DNA from: Ischnura elegans
Taxonomy: Eukaryota; Arthropoda; Insecta; Odonata; Coenagrionidae
Reading direction: 5' to 3'
Length of the DNA: 64,000 bases
NCBI RefSeq assembly: GCF_921293095.1
Contig: NC_060251.1
Location: forward strand, 91,746,566-91,810,565
Below the pieces are notes generated by a model. It ran no database searches and had not been told where the DNA came from. It saw only the letters and a program-made list of their open reading frames with translations. Within the stretch, counting starts at the first letter, position 1, and each line of letters opens with the position of its first letter. Made by a program: the position numbers and the translations under genes. Below, in pieces: positions 58,601 through 60,720 of the stretch.

Positions 58601-60326
58601 AGATTAAAAAATCATAAAGCGTGAAAAACTCCTGGAGTACTTATTTCACGCTATAGTACATCTTTTAATTTAGGCAATAAAAAAAATAGGAAACCATCCT
58701 ATTGCATTTGGTGGTCGATAGCAATACCAGCATTCCGTCAATAGTCAGCATGTGGCTTAATATTGTTGCACTCACGTTATTAATGAGTGTGGATGTCCGG
58801 AAGTAATGATATCTGATAATGGTGCACAGTATGTAGGCAAGGTATTGAAAAGAGTTGTTTGGCATTCCTCTGCACCACACTGCTCCTCCAGTGGCATTGG
58901 CTGGGGTATATTATCTGTGTGATGGGGATTTGCGTTTTGGTTACAGTACGGGACTTTAGGCACCGCGGAGAGAACCACAAAGGTTGCAGAAGTCGAGACA
59001 GCTAGTGAGTCAACAGCTTGAGGTGTTTCCTTTCCATTTACCTTCCTTTTTCTACCCCCTCTCCCTTCCTTAGAGATACAGGACTCGGGACACTTGAAGA
59101 GTGTAAGTCACCGAGGGAATCACAAAAAGGACAAACCTTTCATTCCCTTCACCTCCAATCAGAGTGCAGGCGGATTGATCCTCAACTCACCTTTCCTGCA
59201 CTGGCACCCTTATTTGCACCTTGGTTATCAGATTCTAGTGATTTGAGCCACTCGTCATCAACCACATCCAAAGCTAAGCAGGAGAAACAGTGCCATATTA
59301 CGAAGTGTTTAGAGAATTTTCAACTCGAAGCATACCTCTCCATTAATGCTTGGGAGTCTTCTAGCTTTCTGTCATAAATCTAAAAATTGCCGAAGGAATT
59401 GAATTAAAGGTAAGATCAGCAATTTATGGATTTATGGCATCAAAAACTAAAATATGAACAGAATGCTGACAGAAATTCTACACTGTTTCACATTTTCATG
59501 AAAATATGAAAAATGCTTACTCAAGGCCTAAGATATTGAGTTCCATTCGATGGCATGTTATGATACTCATAACGGAATAACCTAAAAACTATAGAAACTT
59601 TGTACAAATAGAAAATAGAGGTACAGTAGGTAAGGGGTCAATCACATAACTACATTTAGTCCAATATTACATCATCCAGTTCCTTCAGCACCTCGGTACA
59701 TTGACAACACATTAAGTAATTTTTGAGCACTTTCCACGACATAAAAACCAGCAGAAATGGTAACTAACAGAGAAATCATCCGACAAAATATTACCTCCCA
59801 GTGATATTCACCCACATGGCACTTGAATTATTTGGTTAATCACGCTTGCATGAGAGAGGTCGTAATGACAAAAAAAATTAAAAATGGCTTTCTCTTGCAA
59901 GCGGAATCCCCACTAAAAGGACCGGATACCAAAGGAAAAATGATCACAATATTGAAACCAAAAGTTGGAAAAAACGCACTTACACTTTTGTGGTAACGCC
60001 ACTTGTAACCAGAAGCTGCGCACGAACTAATTTATCAGAATTGGCCAATGTTTCCAAAGCCTTTACGGCAGCATTATGCTTCGCCTCTTTCTTGGAACGT
60101 CCACTTCCCGTCTCTAAAACAGAACAAGTTTTAATAGCAACGAAAAGTTTGAGTACTTCATAAGCAATGGATTATCGCCCATACCTCGGACATTTCCTGC
60201 TGTCACGACGTACTGAAAGAAAGTATCGTGTCCAGCACTATCCGTAATGAGCTCATACTGAGGAGTAAATCCCTTTCTCAGCATATACTCATTCAAAGTT
60301 GACATCGGCGTTTTGGCCGTGGCCAT
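7496..60326 (-). CDS. R2D2/Loquacious-type dsRNA-binding protein (TARBP2/PRKRA family), 7 coding exons, 336 aa
   Basis: Joined CDS on the minus strand: 60326-60185, 60113-59984, 50700-50498, 30492-30365, 24890-24726, 8372-8282, 7647-7496. Every junction is GT-AG, every phase matches, and the total is 1,011 nt with one terminal TGA. Three dsRBDs are visible. dsRBD1 (about 4-72) begins KTPMSTLNEY and has the RNA-contact motif GSGRSKKEAKHNAA. dsRBD2 (about 112-180) begins ENSVGALAEL, has loop SGPAH and motif GKARTKKQAKQISA. dsRBD3 (about 262-327) keeps the fold pattern but lacks KKxAK, as in the protein-binding third domain of this family. Such proteins load small RNA duplexes with Dicer into Argonaute. 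The short first domain, the length and the divergent third domain favour R2D2 over Loquacious, but that choice is inference. Class is secure; exact orthology is not. Confidence 0.9.
8282..8372 (-). CDS. Exon 6 of the dsRBP gene: first part of dsRBD3
   Basis: 91 nt, phase 0 in and phase 1 out. The acceptor CTTTCAG follows a pyrimidine tract, and the donor is GTAAGT at 8281. It encodes residues 257-286: helix 1 (TPKETLEKFAEGNDL) and strand 1 (LDYMFMKSN) of a third dsRBD. The intron to the next exon is 634 bp. Confidence 0.88.
8373..9719. other. Intron 5, distal part: no element recognised
   Basis: AT-rich sequence up to the start of the 3.6-kb TIR element. Small frames on both strands lack family motifs or splice support. 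Confidence 0.5.
11648..12000 (-). repeat. Inverted fragment of the 15575-17258 hAT family interior
   Basis: The reverse complement matches the interior of the hAT elements at 15575 and 53315 (shared order: fresh-TTCC block, CGTGTTTC, ACTGACCTTTTTC, AGTTTCTGGAGGTCAACTGC, AATCACCTATTAGCCCAAAA). The small frames here are by-products of the repeat. Confidence 0.7.
12070..12238. repeat. Right terminus of a pogo/Tigger-like element
   Basis: Repeated ACGATCAATGCGGGA and ACGATAGATGCGG boxes end in ATCGAGGTTCCACCGTA, the inverted form of a pogo-type TIR beginning GTGGAACCTCGAT. The matching left end was not found. Confidence 0.5.
12431..12486. repeat. Short hairpin with 22-bp arms
   Basis: TCACGAATACAAGGATCAAG is followed, after about 11 nt, by its reverse complement, making a nearly perfect stem. 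ACTATGTAGCA occurs on both sides. Confidence 0.6.
13316..14720. other. Intron 5 segment, mostly unassigned
   Basis: AT-rich intronic sequence. Near 14345-14400 a run of TTACGTAAGT and ACGTAACTCGGGGGATGCCTG boxes looks like one end of a Tc1/mariner or Tigger element, possibly belonging to the relic that follows. Confidence 0.4.
14730..15150 (+). pseudogene. Decayed Tigger/CENP-B-type transposase fragment
   Basis: Across broken frames the plus strand reads ECQSDIAWKFKLT (psq-type helix-turn-helix pattern) and, about 270 bp later, GWFQSFKRRQVFSVRQYQ (CENP-B second DNA-binding half, as in GWLxRFKxRH of Tigger proteins). Several stops and frame changes mean it cannot encode protein. Confidence 0.5.
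15575..17258. mobile_element. Non-autonomous hAT element, 1684 bp
   Basis: The termini TAGAGATGTGCGAATAG and CTATTCGACCCATCTCTA are inverted. CTTTAAAG flanks both sides exactly (15567-15574, 17259-17266), the 8-bp hAT signature. Both ends carry many ATTCGA/TCGAAT boxes. No transposase. An internal 300-bp segment appears twice in tandem (from about 15890 and about 16190). Confidence 0.92.
17479..17994 (-). repeat. Partial inverted copy of the ATAGGGTAGTTTCCT MITE family
   Basis: The reverse complement aligns along its length with 18550-19095 (shared CTGGCCTTTTTCAAATGAG, GAGCTCTGTG, TGAAAAGTGAAAAATTTC). It stops where a TA-CAGTGGAAC pogo-type terminus begins at 17995. With the next copy it makes a long inverted pair. 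Confidence 0.75.
17995..18480. repeat. pogo/Tigger-like terminal fragment and unassigned sequence
   Basis: It begins CAGTGGAACTTGGTTAGTACG directly after TA and repeats TTAGTACG boxes to about 18150, typical of pogo-type subterminal sequence. No matching right end or transposase seen. The remainder to 18480 is unassigned. Confidence 0.5.
18482..19147. mobile_element. MITE with ATAGGGTAGTTTCCT ends, 666 bp
   Basis: The inverted ends are ATAGGGTAGTTTCCT and AGGAAACCACCCTAT. A second full copy at 55846-58703 is about 653 bp once its nested insertion is removed, supporting these boundaries. Partial copies lie at 17479-17994 and 46375-46587. Non-coding. Confidence 0.8.
19148..19665. other. Intron 5 segment, nothing recognised
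   Basis: AT-rich. It has a patch of overlapping CGAT palindromes near 19440-19480. Confidence 0.5.
19668..22504 (+). mobile_element. Full-length pogo/Tigger transposon
   Basis: The ends CAGTAGAACCTCGCTTTTA and TAAAAGAGGGGTTTTACTG are imperfect inverted repeats flanked by TA on both sides. Subterminal repeats (TTTCCCGCAATTTAC, TTTCCCGCGATTTACAC) lie at both ends. One uninterrupted transposase frame occupies the middle. It lies in intron 5, antisense to the host gene. Confidence 0.95.
20391..21893 (+). CDS. Tigger-type (pogo family) transposase, 500 aa, intact
   Basis: The N-terminus has a psq helix-turn-helix (about 8-50: RKTFSIEDKIRIL, VSLAKELGIPVSTLN), then a CENP-B-type second DNA-binding half (about 75-140: NGWLSRFKTRHNVVYK). 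A DDE_1 catalytic core follows, with D174 (FNLDETGLFF), D279 (VVFLDQCPAHP) and D310 (SQLQPLDLGII). The 31-residue step between the last two aspartates suits the DD(29-31)D pogo group. The acidic C-terminus (EEDDDDTEMP) is typical. The length matches Tigger proteins and no lesion is seen, so cut-and-paste activity is plausible. Its second motif has Q where N is common. Confidence 0.95.
   Translation: MAQKRERKTFSIEDKIRILGGVDSHVGSRVSLAKELGIPVSTLNTVVKTRKNIETSAVECGPSAKRRKYVKYSKYDRLEEILKEWFQCTRSSNIPISGVILKEKAQHVAMRLGIEDFKASNGWLSRFKTRHNVVYKTICGESSSVDPQTVAQWKEHCLSEHTEGYAPKDIFNLDETGLFFNTLPHKTLEFRGESCHGGKHSKARLTVLFGANANGSEKLRPFVIGKSKNPRCFKNIKTYPTTYAANTKAWMTSHLFQEQMQALDAKMGGQNRKIVVFLDQCPAHPKNMNLRNIKLVFFPPNCTSQLQPLDLGIIHVFKSNYRRILVRKAINLIDSGRDPKNFKVSVLDALHYVARAWKEVDEGTIANCFKKAGFSFSEDCNFEQDYEESLEEGRGGNIALGADDQLSLFGDEISFSDFVGVDEMLSTCKSLTIDEAIDVHDSDETASEEDDDDTEMPKESTINAMSAVSALRQHLSTVAGNEKELELLDVIEKKSRNNLH
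22507..23109. other. Intron 5 segment, nothing recognised
   Basis: AT-rich sequence between two elements. No supported frame or repeat termini. Confidence 0.5.
23112..24501. mobile_element. TA-flanked TIR element (GGGTGGGCCGAAAAAAGG ends) carrying a nested MITE
   Basis: The ends GGGTGGGCCGAAAAAAGGTT and AACCTTTTTTCGGCCTACCC are inverted, with TA on both outer sides. It is about 607 bp without the nested 783-bp MITE. Non-coding. Confidence 0.8.
23578..24360. mobile_element. piggyBac-like MITE, 783 bp
   Basis: The termini CCCTTTCGCGCCGGA and TTCGGCGCGAAAGGG lie inside exact TTAA duplications (23574-23577, 24361-24364). The CCCTTT start and TTAA target are piggyBac features. Two similar elements lie at 56811-57642 and, broken, at 53127. 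Confidence 0.85.
24726..24890 (-). CDS. Exon 5 of the dsRBP gene: linker between dsRBD2 and dsRBD3
   Basis: 165 nt, phase 0 at both ends, 55 codons (residues 202-256) open throughout. The acceptor ATGGCAG precedes 24890 and a consensus GTAAGT donor is at 24725. The peptide (begins VKFEEKNYQAAIDG, ends ELYGPQLSILRG) has no motif I can name. Placement rests on the splice signals, the open frame and exact phase agreement on both sides. A donor two bases earlier (24727) would break the frame. Confidence 0.85.
25196..25901. mobile_element. pogo/Tc1-type MITE, 706 bp
   Basis: CAGCAGACTCCCGATTATCCGG on the left and the inverted CCGGATAATCGGGAGTGTATTG on the right. TA follows the right end, but the left flank is not TA. 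No transposase. Confidence 0.65.
26587..28472. mobile_element. 1.9-kb TA-flanked element with subterminal hairpin, copy 1
   Basis: The ends CCGTATAAGCGTGTGTAAGAG and CTCTTACACGCATTTATACGG are inverted, with TA on both sides. Next to the right end GTGTAAGAGGCGCACC and its complement form a hairpin (28396-28462). Inside are a 22-bp-arm palindrome (about 26690-26745), a tandem duplication of about 135 bp (26769-26895 and 26915-27042), and a segment related to hAT interiors (27180-27400). No open transposase frame. Confidence 0.85.
28475..29212. other. Intron 4 segment, nothing recognised
   Basis: Purine-rich tracts (28860-29160) but no repeat termini, frames or splice-supported exons. Confidence 0.45.
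29215..30224. mobile_element. pogo-type non-autonomous element, 1010 bp
   Basis: CAGTAGACTCTCGTTAATATG and the inverted CGTAATAACGAGAGTCTTCTG, TA-flanked, with subterminal TTATTACGAA boxes. Its right end lies 140 bp from exon 4. A partial copy of its right half follows at about 30800-31300. Confidence 0.8.
30365..30492 (-). CDS. Exon 4 of the dsRBP gene: second half of dsRBD2
   Basis: 128 nt. The acceptor TTCCAG precedes 30492 and the donor GTTAGT is at 30364. A split glycine joins it to exon 3. The frame reads KARTKKQAKQISAKLMIDKI, the dsRBD helix 2 with an intact KKxAK motif, then about 20 residues of linker. It ends in phase 0. Confidence 0.92.
30800..31300. repeat. Partial copy of the 29215-30224 element
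   Basis: Shares CTGAACAAAGTATCA, GGAACTGTTCAGC-like and GGTCTCGGAAC blocks with the right half of the preceding element and ends in a similar ATTACG/GGTCCC region. It lies just inside intron 3. Confidence 0.65.
31604..32328. mobile_element. TA-flanked family, copy 3 (725-bp deletion derivative)
   Basis: The ends CTGTATAAGCCTGTGTAAGAG and CTCTTACATGCACTTATACAG are TA-flanked and diverged from copies 1 and 2. It keeps the GAAAGAGGAAATTTTGATAAC and GTTTAAACAAAATTGTTCGTG segments and lacks the middle. Confidence 0.75.
32331..33058. other. Intron 3 segment, nothing recognised
   Basis: AT-rich with no supported features. Confidence 0.5.
33059..33350. repeat. pogo-type terminal fragment
   Basis: TA-CAGTAAACTCTCGATTATACGA with repeated GATTATACGAAG boxes, the layout of pogo/Tigger subterminal DNA. 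The opposite end was not found. Confidence 0.5.
33550..33820. repeat. piggyBac-like MITE remnant
   Basis: TTAACCCTTTGCACTGCTG at 33545-33563 resembles the CCCTTT terminus of the piggyBac-like MITEs. The opposite terminus is missing. Confidence 0.35.
33821..33936. repeat. Long imperfect hairpin, about 50-nt arms
   Basis: AAGTACGTCTCTGAACCGTG... through GTTAAC pairs with GTTAATAAAAC... through AAAGTCGTACTT across a loop of about 17 nt. By eye the arms match at about 80-85%. Confidence 0.6.
33937..34962. other. Intron 3 segment, nothing recognised
   Basis: AT-rich non-coding sequence up to the next Tigger terminus. Confidence 0.5.
34965..37242 (+). mobile_element. Decayed Tigger element, 2278 bp
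   Basis: CAGTAAAACCCCGTATTTGCG and the inverted AAATAAGGGGTTTTACTG are TA-flanked and close to the ends of the intact Tigger at 19668. The transposase is reduced to fragments (next entry). A segment at about 36250-36700 with repeated GCACGTGCCCCCCCAGA is probably an independent insertion. Confidence 0.85.
35850..37094 (+). pseudogene. Tigger transposase fragments
   Basis: Near 35860-36060 a broken frame resembles the N-terminal helix-turn-helix and linker of the 20391 protein. At 36867-37094 the frame RFKNRYSLVYKMVSGESKDV followed by GYSPKDVFSADKTGLFF matches its residues 126-180, with the first catalytic aspartate region changed from LDETG to ADKTG. Later catalytic motifs are absent. Confidence 0.8.
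37245..37870. other. Intron 3 segment, nothing recognised
   Basis: AT-rich, between the decayed Tigger and the gypsy element. Confidence 0.5.
37875..38895 (-). repeat. 3' LTR of the gypsy element
   Basis: TG...CA ends in both readings. It contains tandem repeats of a 16-bp unit TTCCAGAGACAGGATT (three copies near 38650-38705), short GGCTGGTTCGGA repeats and two G runs. The purine stretch AGAGGA lies just upstream in element orientation, where a polypurine tract is expected. Confidence 0.95.
38896..40820 (-). other. Long 3' non-coding region of the gypsy element
   Basis: Between the pol stop and 3' LTR. AT-rich, with only small frames and no envelope-like or other recognisable product. Confidence 0.7.
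40821..44843 (-). CDS. Gag-pol polyprotein of the gypsy element, 1340 aa, single frame
   Basis: In order: gag-like region (about 60-240), one CCHC zinc knuckle (C263-C266-H271-C276), aspartic protease (ALIDTGCS, 317-319), reverse transcriptase (LDLNSAF with D572; YIDD 634-637) and RNase H (FVDASN D783; YTDNGAL D849). The integrase has an HHCC finger (H1003, H1016, C1033, C1036) and a catalytic triad D1065, D1125, E1160, giving the DD35E spacing. Gag and pol are fused without a frameshift or stop, which is less common than separate frames. All visible catalytic residues are present and no lesion is seen, so it may encode active proteins. Confidence 0.95.
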   Translation of the reverse strand: MPGGTDRKARGTANVSVGSEVSNNERESSLEVVPPRPTHEESSNVHVSHEMSASQTLPVSEGLVIVKQLLSDFPPFEVSNSENWFNFMLKVNEIVSLSLVPLSTLLYLVVSKLPASSRHFWLSMLNLNLAWSQITEKVWARIVSDREFDRLITTKVKRFQFPRETPHDFVCSVRNATQVLGLQYSESSIVRLIIQGLNPLTKSAIMFSNQPNTFVELDSVITQASKHLMDCAEYSNTFHRISRNPSSVASSSAPREVSFPINCSYCHKPGHKVNECRKRRRFTQPAVSLMSVRDKCSTRLPILSINLHSMPCQALIDTGCSVSLCDEDFFASLKCCRRKVIRKNVDVDLITVSGQPFHINSSVSLKVQIGKFSWNHVFYLAKIPFPVLLGVDFICNSKMIIRPANVSFEIAPNSLFSFTDNCEAFKSAPVSNSSESHVLSSTEITLCDKLKGLLSKFPDVISQELGVTSVMTYEIELLDSTPIRSHPYSLSPPKANLMKKHIQSLLDKKVIEVSNSNWCSPAFLVPKKDGSERLVVDYRKLNKVVKSDGYPTPSVEHAFQYLADAKYFTVLDLNSAFHQIPLSENSKKLTAFVTPFGVYQYNRLPFGFVNSPQIFTRLINEVLGDLKYSCVYPYIDDLCIYSKSAEDHVSHVNAVLNKLRSAGLTVCEDKVKLGVESLTFLGHLITNGTLQVDPERVRPIEQFPVPRNVKEVARFIGLCGFYCKFIPRYSEISMPLNRLKRKNVPFQWTAFENEAFCQLKKALTNPPVLSFPRFDEEFHLFVDASNLAVGAVLNHKVNGDFVPVAFASKALLEHERKFSSYELECHAIHFGIQKFSVYLQVKPFHLYTDNGALTWLFSHPKQLGKLGRMVLKLSSYKFTVHHVRGSANSVADCLSRIEPSSSTNSHLDVESITHKESAVPYSCVLHKLPLSFVDIRKHQETDLVLKDIFNQINNNSLNDKNYFLKGQLLCYGNSKIKRGRAVLPTVLRPMIFQYFHCSSMSAHLGMAKTYDKISRHFWWKDMKREVYDMVRKCHLCQTCKPRNAPPPGMLSSKNPSEVWERLYIDFVGPLPLTKGGHQYILSLIDGFSKFCFLEPVRKATAGSVVSILTQRVFPKFGFPKYLVSDNAQVFKSHAVKEMCLQLGVKQIFVSPYYPCSNQVERLHRNLKSALAILCNNAHHMWDTMLADLNFALNTASHESSGYSPAKIIFGRELKHPLINQWDIPKSLFENDLKVNDRQACLNHVIANLKKARNRYKESYNKSHSQITFCVGDLVLCKNHPVSSKGEQKMAKLEPLWKGPFVLKKYLSPVTVILEVSPGKEKICHVSHLKAYHGGIANSTN
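45203..45221 (-). other. Primer-binding site, initiator tRNA-Met-like
   Basis: The minus strand reads TGGTAGCAGAACGTGGTTC three bases after the 5' LTR. The first ten bases (TGGTAGCAGA) match the complement of the animal initiator tRNA-Met 3' end, and the rest is a partial match. Confidence 0.6.
45225..46246 (-). repeat. 5' LTR of the gypsy element
   Basis: Near-identical to 37875-38895. In element orientation it ends ...GTTACA, three bases before the primer-binding site. Confidence 0.95.
46375..46587 (-). repeat. Partial copy of the ATAGGGTAGTTTCCT MITE
   Basis: Inverted relative to 18482-19147. It retains CTGGCCTTTTTCAAATGAGG and ends AGGAAACTACCCTAT near 46585. Confidence 0.8.
46588..47873. 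other. Intron 3 segment, nothing recognised
   Basis: AT-rich sequence without supported features. Confidence 0.5.
47874..49803. mobile_element. 1.9-kb TA-flanked element, copy 2 (inverted relative to copy 1)
   Basis: The ends CCGTATAAACGCGTGTAAGAG and CACACGCTTATAAGG lie within TA. The hairpin of GTGTAAGAGGCGCACC and its complement is at 47886-47950. Most of its length matches copy 1 in reverse, except the nested MITE at 49057. Confidence 0.85.
49057..49355. mobile_element. MITE nested in copy 2, about 299 bp
   Basis: The inverted ends are about 50 bp long: GTCCCCTTGCACACACACCG and CGGTCTGTGTGCAAGGGGCC, followed inward by GGCCGGTAAAATATCGGCC-like sequence. The interior is GC-rich with repeated GCCGGC. 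Copy 1 lacks it at the equivalent place. Confidence 0.75.
49806..50497. other. Intron 3 next to exon 3, nothing recognised
   Basis: AT-rich. No repeat termini seen. Confidence 0.5.
50498..50700 (-). CDS. Exon 3 of the dsRBP gene: linker and first half of dsRBD2
   Basis: 203 nt, residues 91-158 plus one base. The acceptor TTGCAG lies just above 50700 and the donor GTGAGT at 50497. An acidic and alanine-rich linker (ALDKDDAASVAV) is followed by helix 1 (ENSVGALAELCAQQN), strand 1 (EYQLVAES), the GPAH loop and strand 2 (KTFVILCQV). It is separated from exon 2 by 9.3 kb and from exon 4 by 20 kb of intron. Confidence 0.93.
50890..51262 (+). pseudogene. 3' end of a LINE-type retrotransposon
   Basis: The frame 50942-51145 ends with RLSLLEQLRMDIF, then EPHYISRSDRSDK and YGNSFFPRTIKDFNKC, a pattern typical of the C-terminus of jockey/CR1-type reverse transcriptases. 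It is followed by a tail with GGCGGCTTGCAGGGTATTATG and GTAGATGTAGA. Only the 3' end is present, the usual 5' truncation. Confidence 0.7.
51265..52150. mobile_element. Head-to-head tRNA-like repeat pair, older copy, split by a hAT MITE
   Basis: The minus-strand tRNA-like unit (51345-51416) and plus-strand unit (about 52071-52140) face each other. The spacer contains GGATATTTGCGGACACTACC and its near complement. It has the same plan as 55180-55561 but is more diverged. The 546-bp MITE at 51510-52055 sits in the spacer. Confidence 0.7.
51510..52055. mobile_element. hAT MITE, 546 bp
   Basis: The ends TAGGGATGTG and CACATCGCTA, with ATAGGGAT at 51502-51509 and ATAGGGAC at 52056-52063 (7 of 8 match). 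Subterminal CTCGA/GAGTCGAG boxes at both ends. Confidence 0.85.
52171..53123. mobile_element. PIF/Harbinger-like MITE, 953 bp
   Basis: The ends GGGTGCCTTCATAGCTCGGC and GCCGAACTGTGAAGGCACCC are inverted and flanked by TAA on each side (52168-52170, 53124-53126), the 3-bp TWA target of Harbinger elements. No transposase. Confidence 0.75.
53127..53314. repeat. piggyBac-like MITE remnant
   Basis: Starts CCCTTTCACTGCCAGCCC after TAA and later has the inverted GGTGGCAGTAAAAG at 53301-53314, where a hAT copy begins. The final GGTTAA is missing. Confidence 0.55.
53315..53983. repeat. Truncated copy of the 15575-17258 hAT element
   Basis: Identical start TAGAGATGTGCGAATAG and matching order of blocks up to CAATGACTTTCG. 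The right half is missing, so no terminal repeat or duplication is present there. Confidence 0.85.
53984..54989. other. Intron 2 segment, unassigned
   Basis: No clear frame or termini. A G run occurs at 54844-54855. Confidence 0.45.
54990..55179 (+). pseudogene. Retroelement integrase fragment, left part
   Basis: Across broken frames the plus strand reads RHDMSRYVWECKSCQ (second half of the integrase HHCC finger) and WTVESMDIISPMPRS with GSHYILM (first catalytic aspartate region of a Ty3-type integrase). It is interrupted at 55180 by the tRNA-like array and continues after 58703. Confidence 0.7.
55180..55821. mobile_element. Array of three tRNA-like repeat units, the first two forming a near-perfect hairpin
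   Basis: Units: 55271-55344 (minus), 55399-55470 (plus), 55720-55793 (plus). Each has a tRNA-like A box (TAGCTTAACTGG), B box (GGGTTCGAATCCC) and GCCT...AGGC ends. The sequence outside the first two is also inverted, from TTAAGTATACCGGGAC to GTCCCGGTATACTTAA. The whole array is flanked by a 14-bp direct repeat, ACATTCTGATGTTT (55166-55179, 55822-55835), as left by retroposition. The cloverleaf is imperfect, so these are tRNA-derived repeats, not tRNA genes. Confidence 0.85.
55885..58081. mobile_element. Non-autonomous hAT element, 2197 bp
   Basis: The ends TAGAGATGGGTCAAAA and AGTTTAACCCACCTCTA are flanked by exact GTAGTGAT (55877-55884, 58082-58089). Inside are three tandem 54-bp units with AACTAATATTTGAACTG (56204-56365), three related blocks with CATCTCCAAAAAT (two direct, one inverted; 56440-56800) and a nested piggyBac-like MITE. 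Confidence 0.9.
56811..57642. mobile_element. piggyBac-like MITE, 832 bp, nested in the hAT
   Basis: It starts CCCTTTCGAGACC and ends GTAGGGAAAAGG within TTAA duplications (56807-56810, 57643-57646). The inverted internal repeat of the host hAT at 56572-56628 shows the uninterrupted site. Its right part repeats GTATATATACG three times. Confidence 0.85.
58704..58900 (+). pseudogene. Retroelement integrase fragment, right part
   Basis: The frame CPEVMISDNGAQYVGK carries the second catalytic aspartate. One frame change later GIPLHHTAPP matches the region before the catalytic glutamate. It is continuous with 54990-55179 once the insertions are set aside. Confidence 0.7.
58901..59983. other. Intron 2 next to exon 2, unassigned
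   Basis: An open stretch of 119 codons at 59018-59377 (plus) has no family motif. It could be the tail of the broken retroelement. The rest is AT-rich. Confidence 0.4.
59984..60113 (-). CDS. Exon 2 of the dsRBP gene: second half of dsRBD1 and linker
   Basis: Encodes residues 48-90 plus two bases. The acceptor TTTTAG at 60119-60114 follows a short pyrimidine stretch. The exon carries GSGRSKKEAKHNAAVKALE, the canonical strand 3/helix 2 junction with the lysines that grip the dsRNA major groove. The donor is GTAAGT at 59983. It ends in phase 2, and exon 3 begins with the one base needed. Confidence 0.93.
60185..60326 (-). CDS. Exon 1 of the dsRBP gene: start codon and first half of dsRBD1
   Basis: Encodes residues 1-47 plus one base. 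The ATG at 60326-60324 has A at -3 and G at +4, a good initiation context. Residues 5-14 (KTPMSTLNEY) are helix 1 of a dsRBD and QYELITDS begins strand 1. The donor at 60184 reads GTATGG, and the following intron is only 71 bp, in contrast to the later ones. Confidence 0.92.
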
Positions 60327-60368
60327 GATGTACCGGTTTACGCCCCAATTCTAAGGGAGTGTTTCTAC

Positions 60369-60720
60369 CTAATACACACAAAATAAAGGGCATGAGAGTT
60401 AACCAATTCACTACAACCATAAACACGTGAGATGACTTATTACATACCTCTTAAATTATTCAGCACAATACACTTGTCACGACACACAGTTAACCACCAG
60501 CCCCGATACCGAGCGCGTTCCGAGATTCACTGTGATTCACTGGCAGTACTGCCGGTGCTGCCAAACCGTTCCGAAATCAAATGGCAGTACGGGCAAGGGG
60601 GCGACAGAACTGCGATATATCGTATAGAAAACCTCTTTCGATTCGATTTTTCCGGAGCCCCAGTGGTCCAACGGCCTACCCAACATAGAGGCGCTGGTGT
60701 AGCCTGTTTTTCTGTGCAGT
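60369..60720 (-). promoter_or_regulatory. Probable 5' UTR exon, small UTR intron and promoter-proximal region of the dsRBP gene
   Basis: Upstream of the start codon the minus strand has a GTATGT donor at 60447-60442 and a pyrimidine-rich acceptor ending TATTAG at 60369, which would define a 79-bp intron similar in size to coding intron 1. The upstream 60448-60720 is more GC-rich than the surrounding DNA and includes the palindrome CGATATATCG, as expected for a transcription start area. No TATA box or start site can be fixed from sequence alone. Confidence 0.4.

Larger units (their letters stand above)
55846..58703. mobile_element. ATAGGGTAGTTTCCT MITE, split by a nested hAT
   Basis: It starts ATAGGGTAGTTTCCTTCATC and ends AGGAAACCATCCTAT. 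Removing the nested hAT and one duplication leaves about 653 bp, collinear with 18482-19147. It interrupts the integrase fragment. Confidence 0.8.

Noticed and set aside
59018..59377. 119-codon plus-strand gene
   Set aside because: No family motif, no splice or promoter context. It follows a broken integrase in intron 2 of the minus-strand gene and is most likely retroelement debris.
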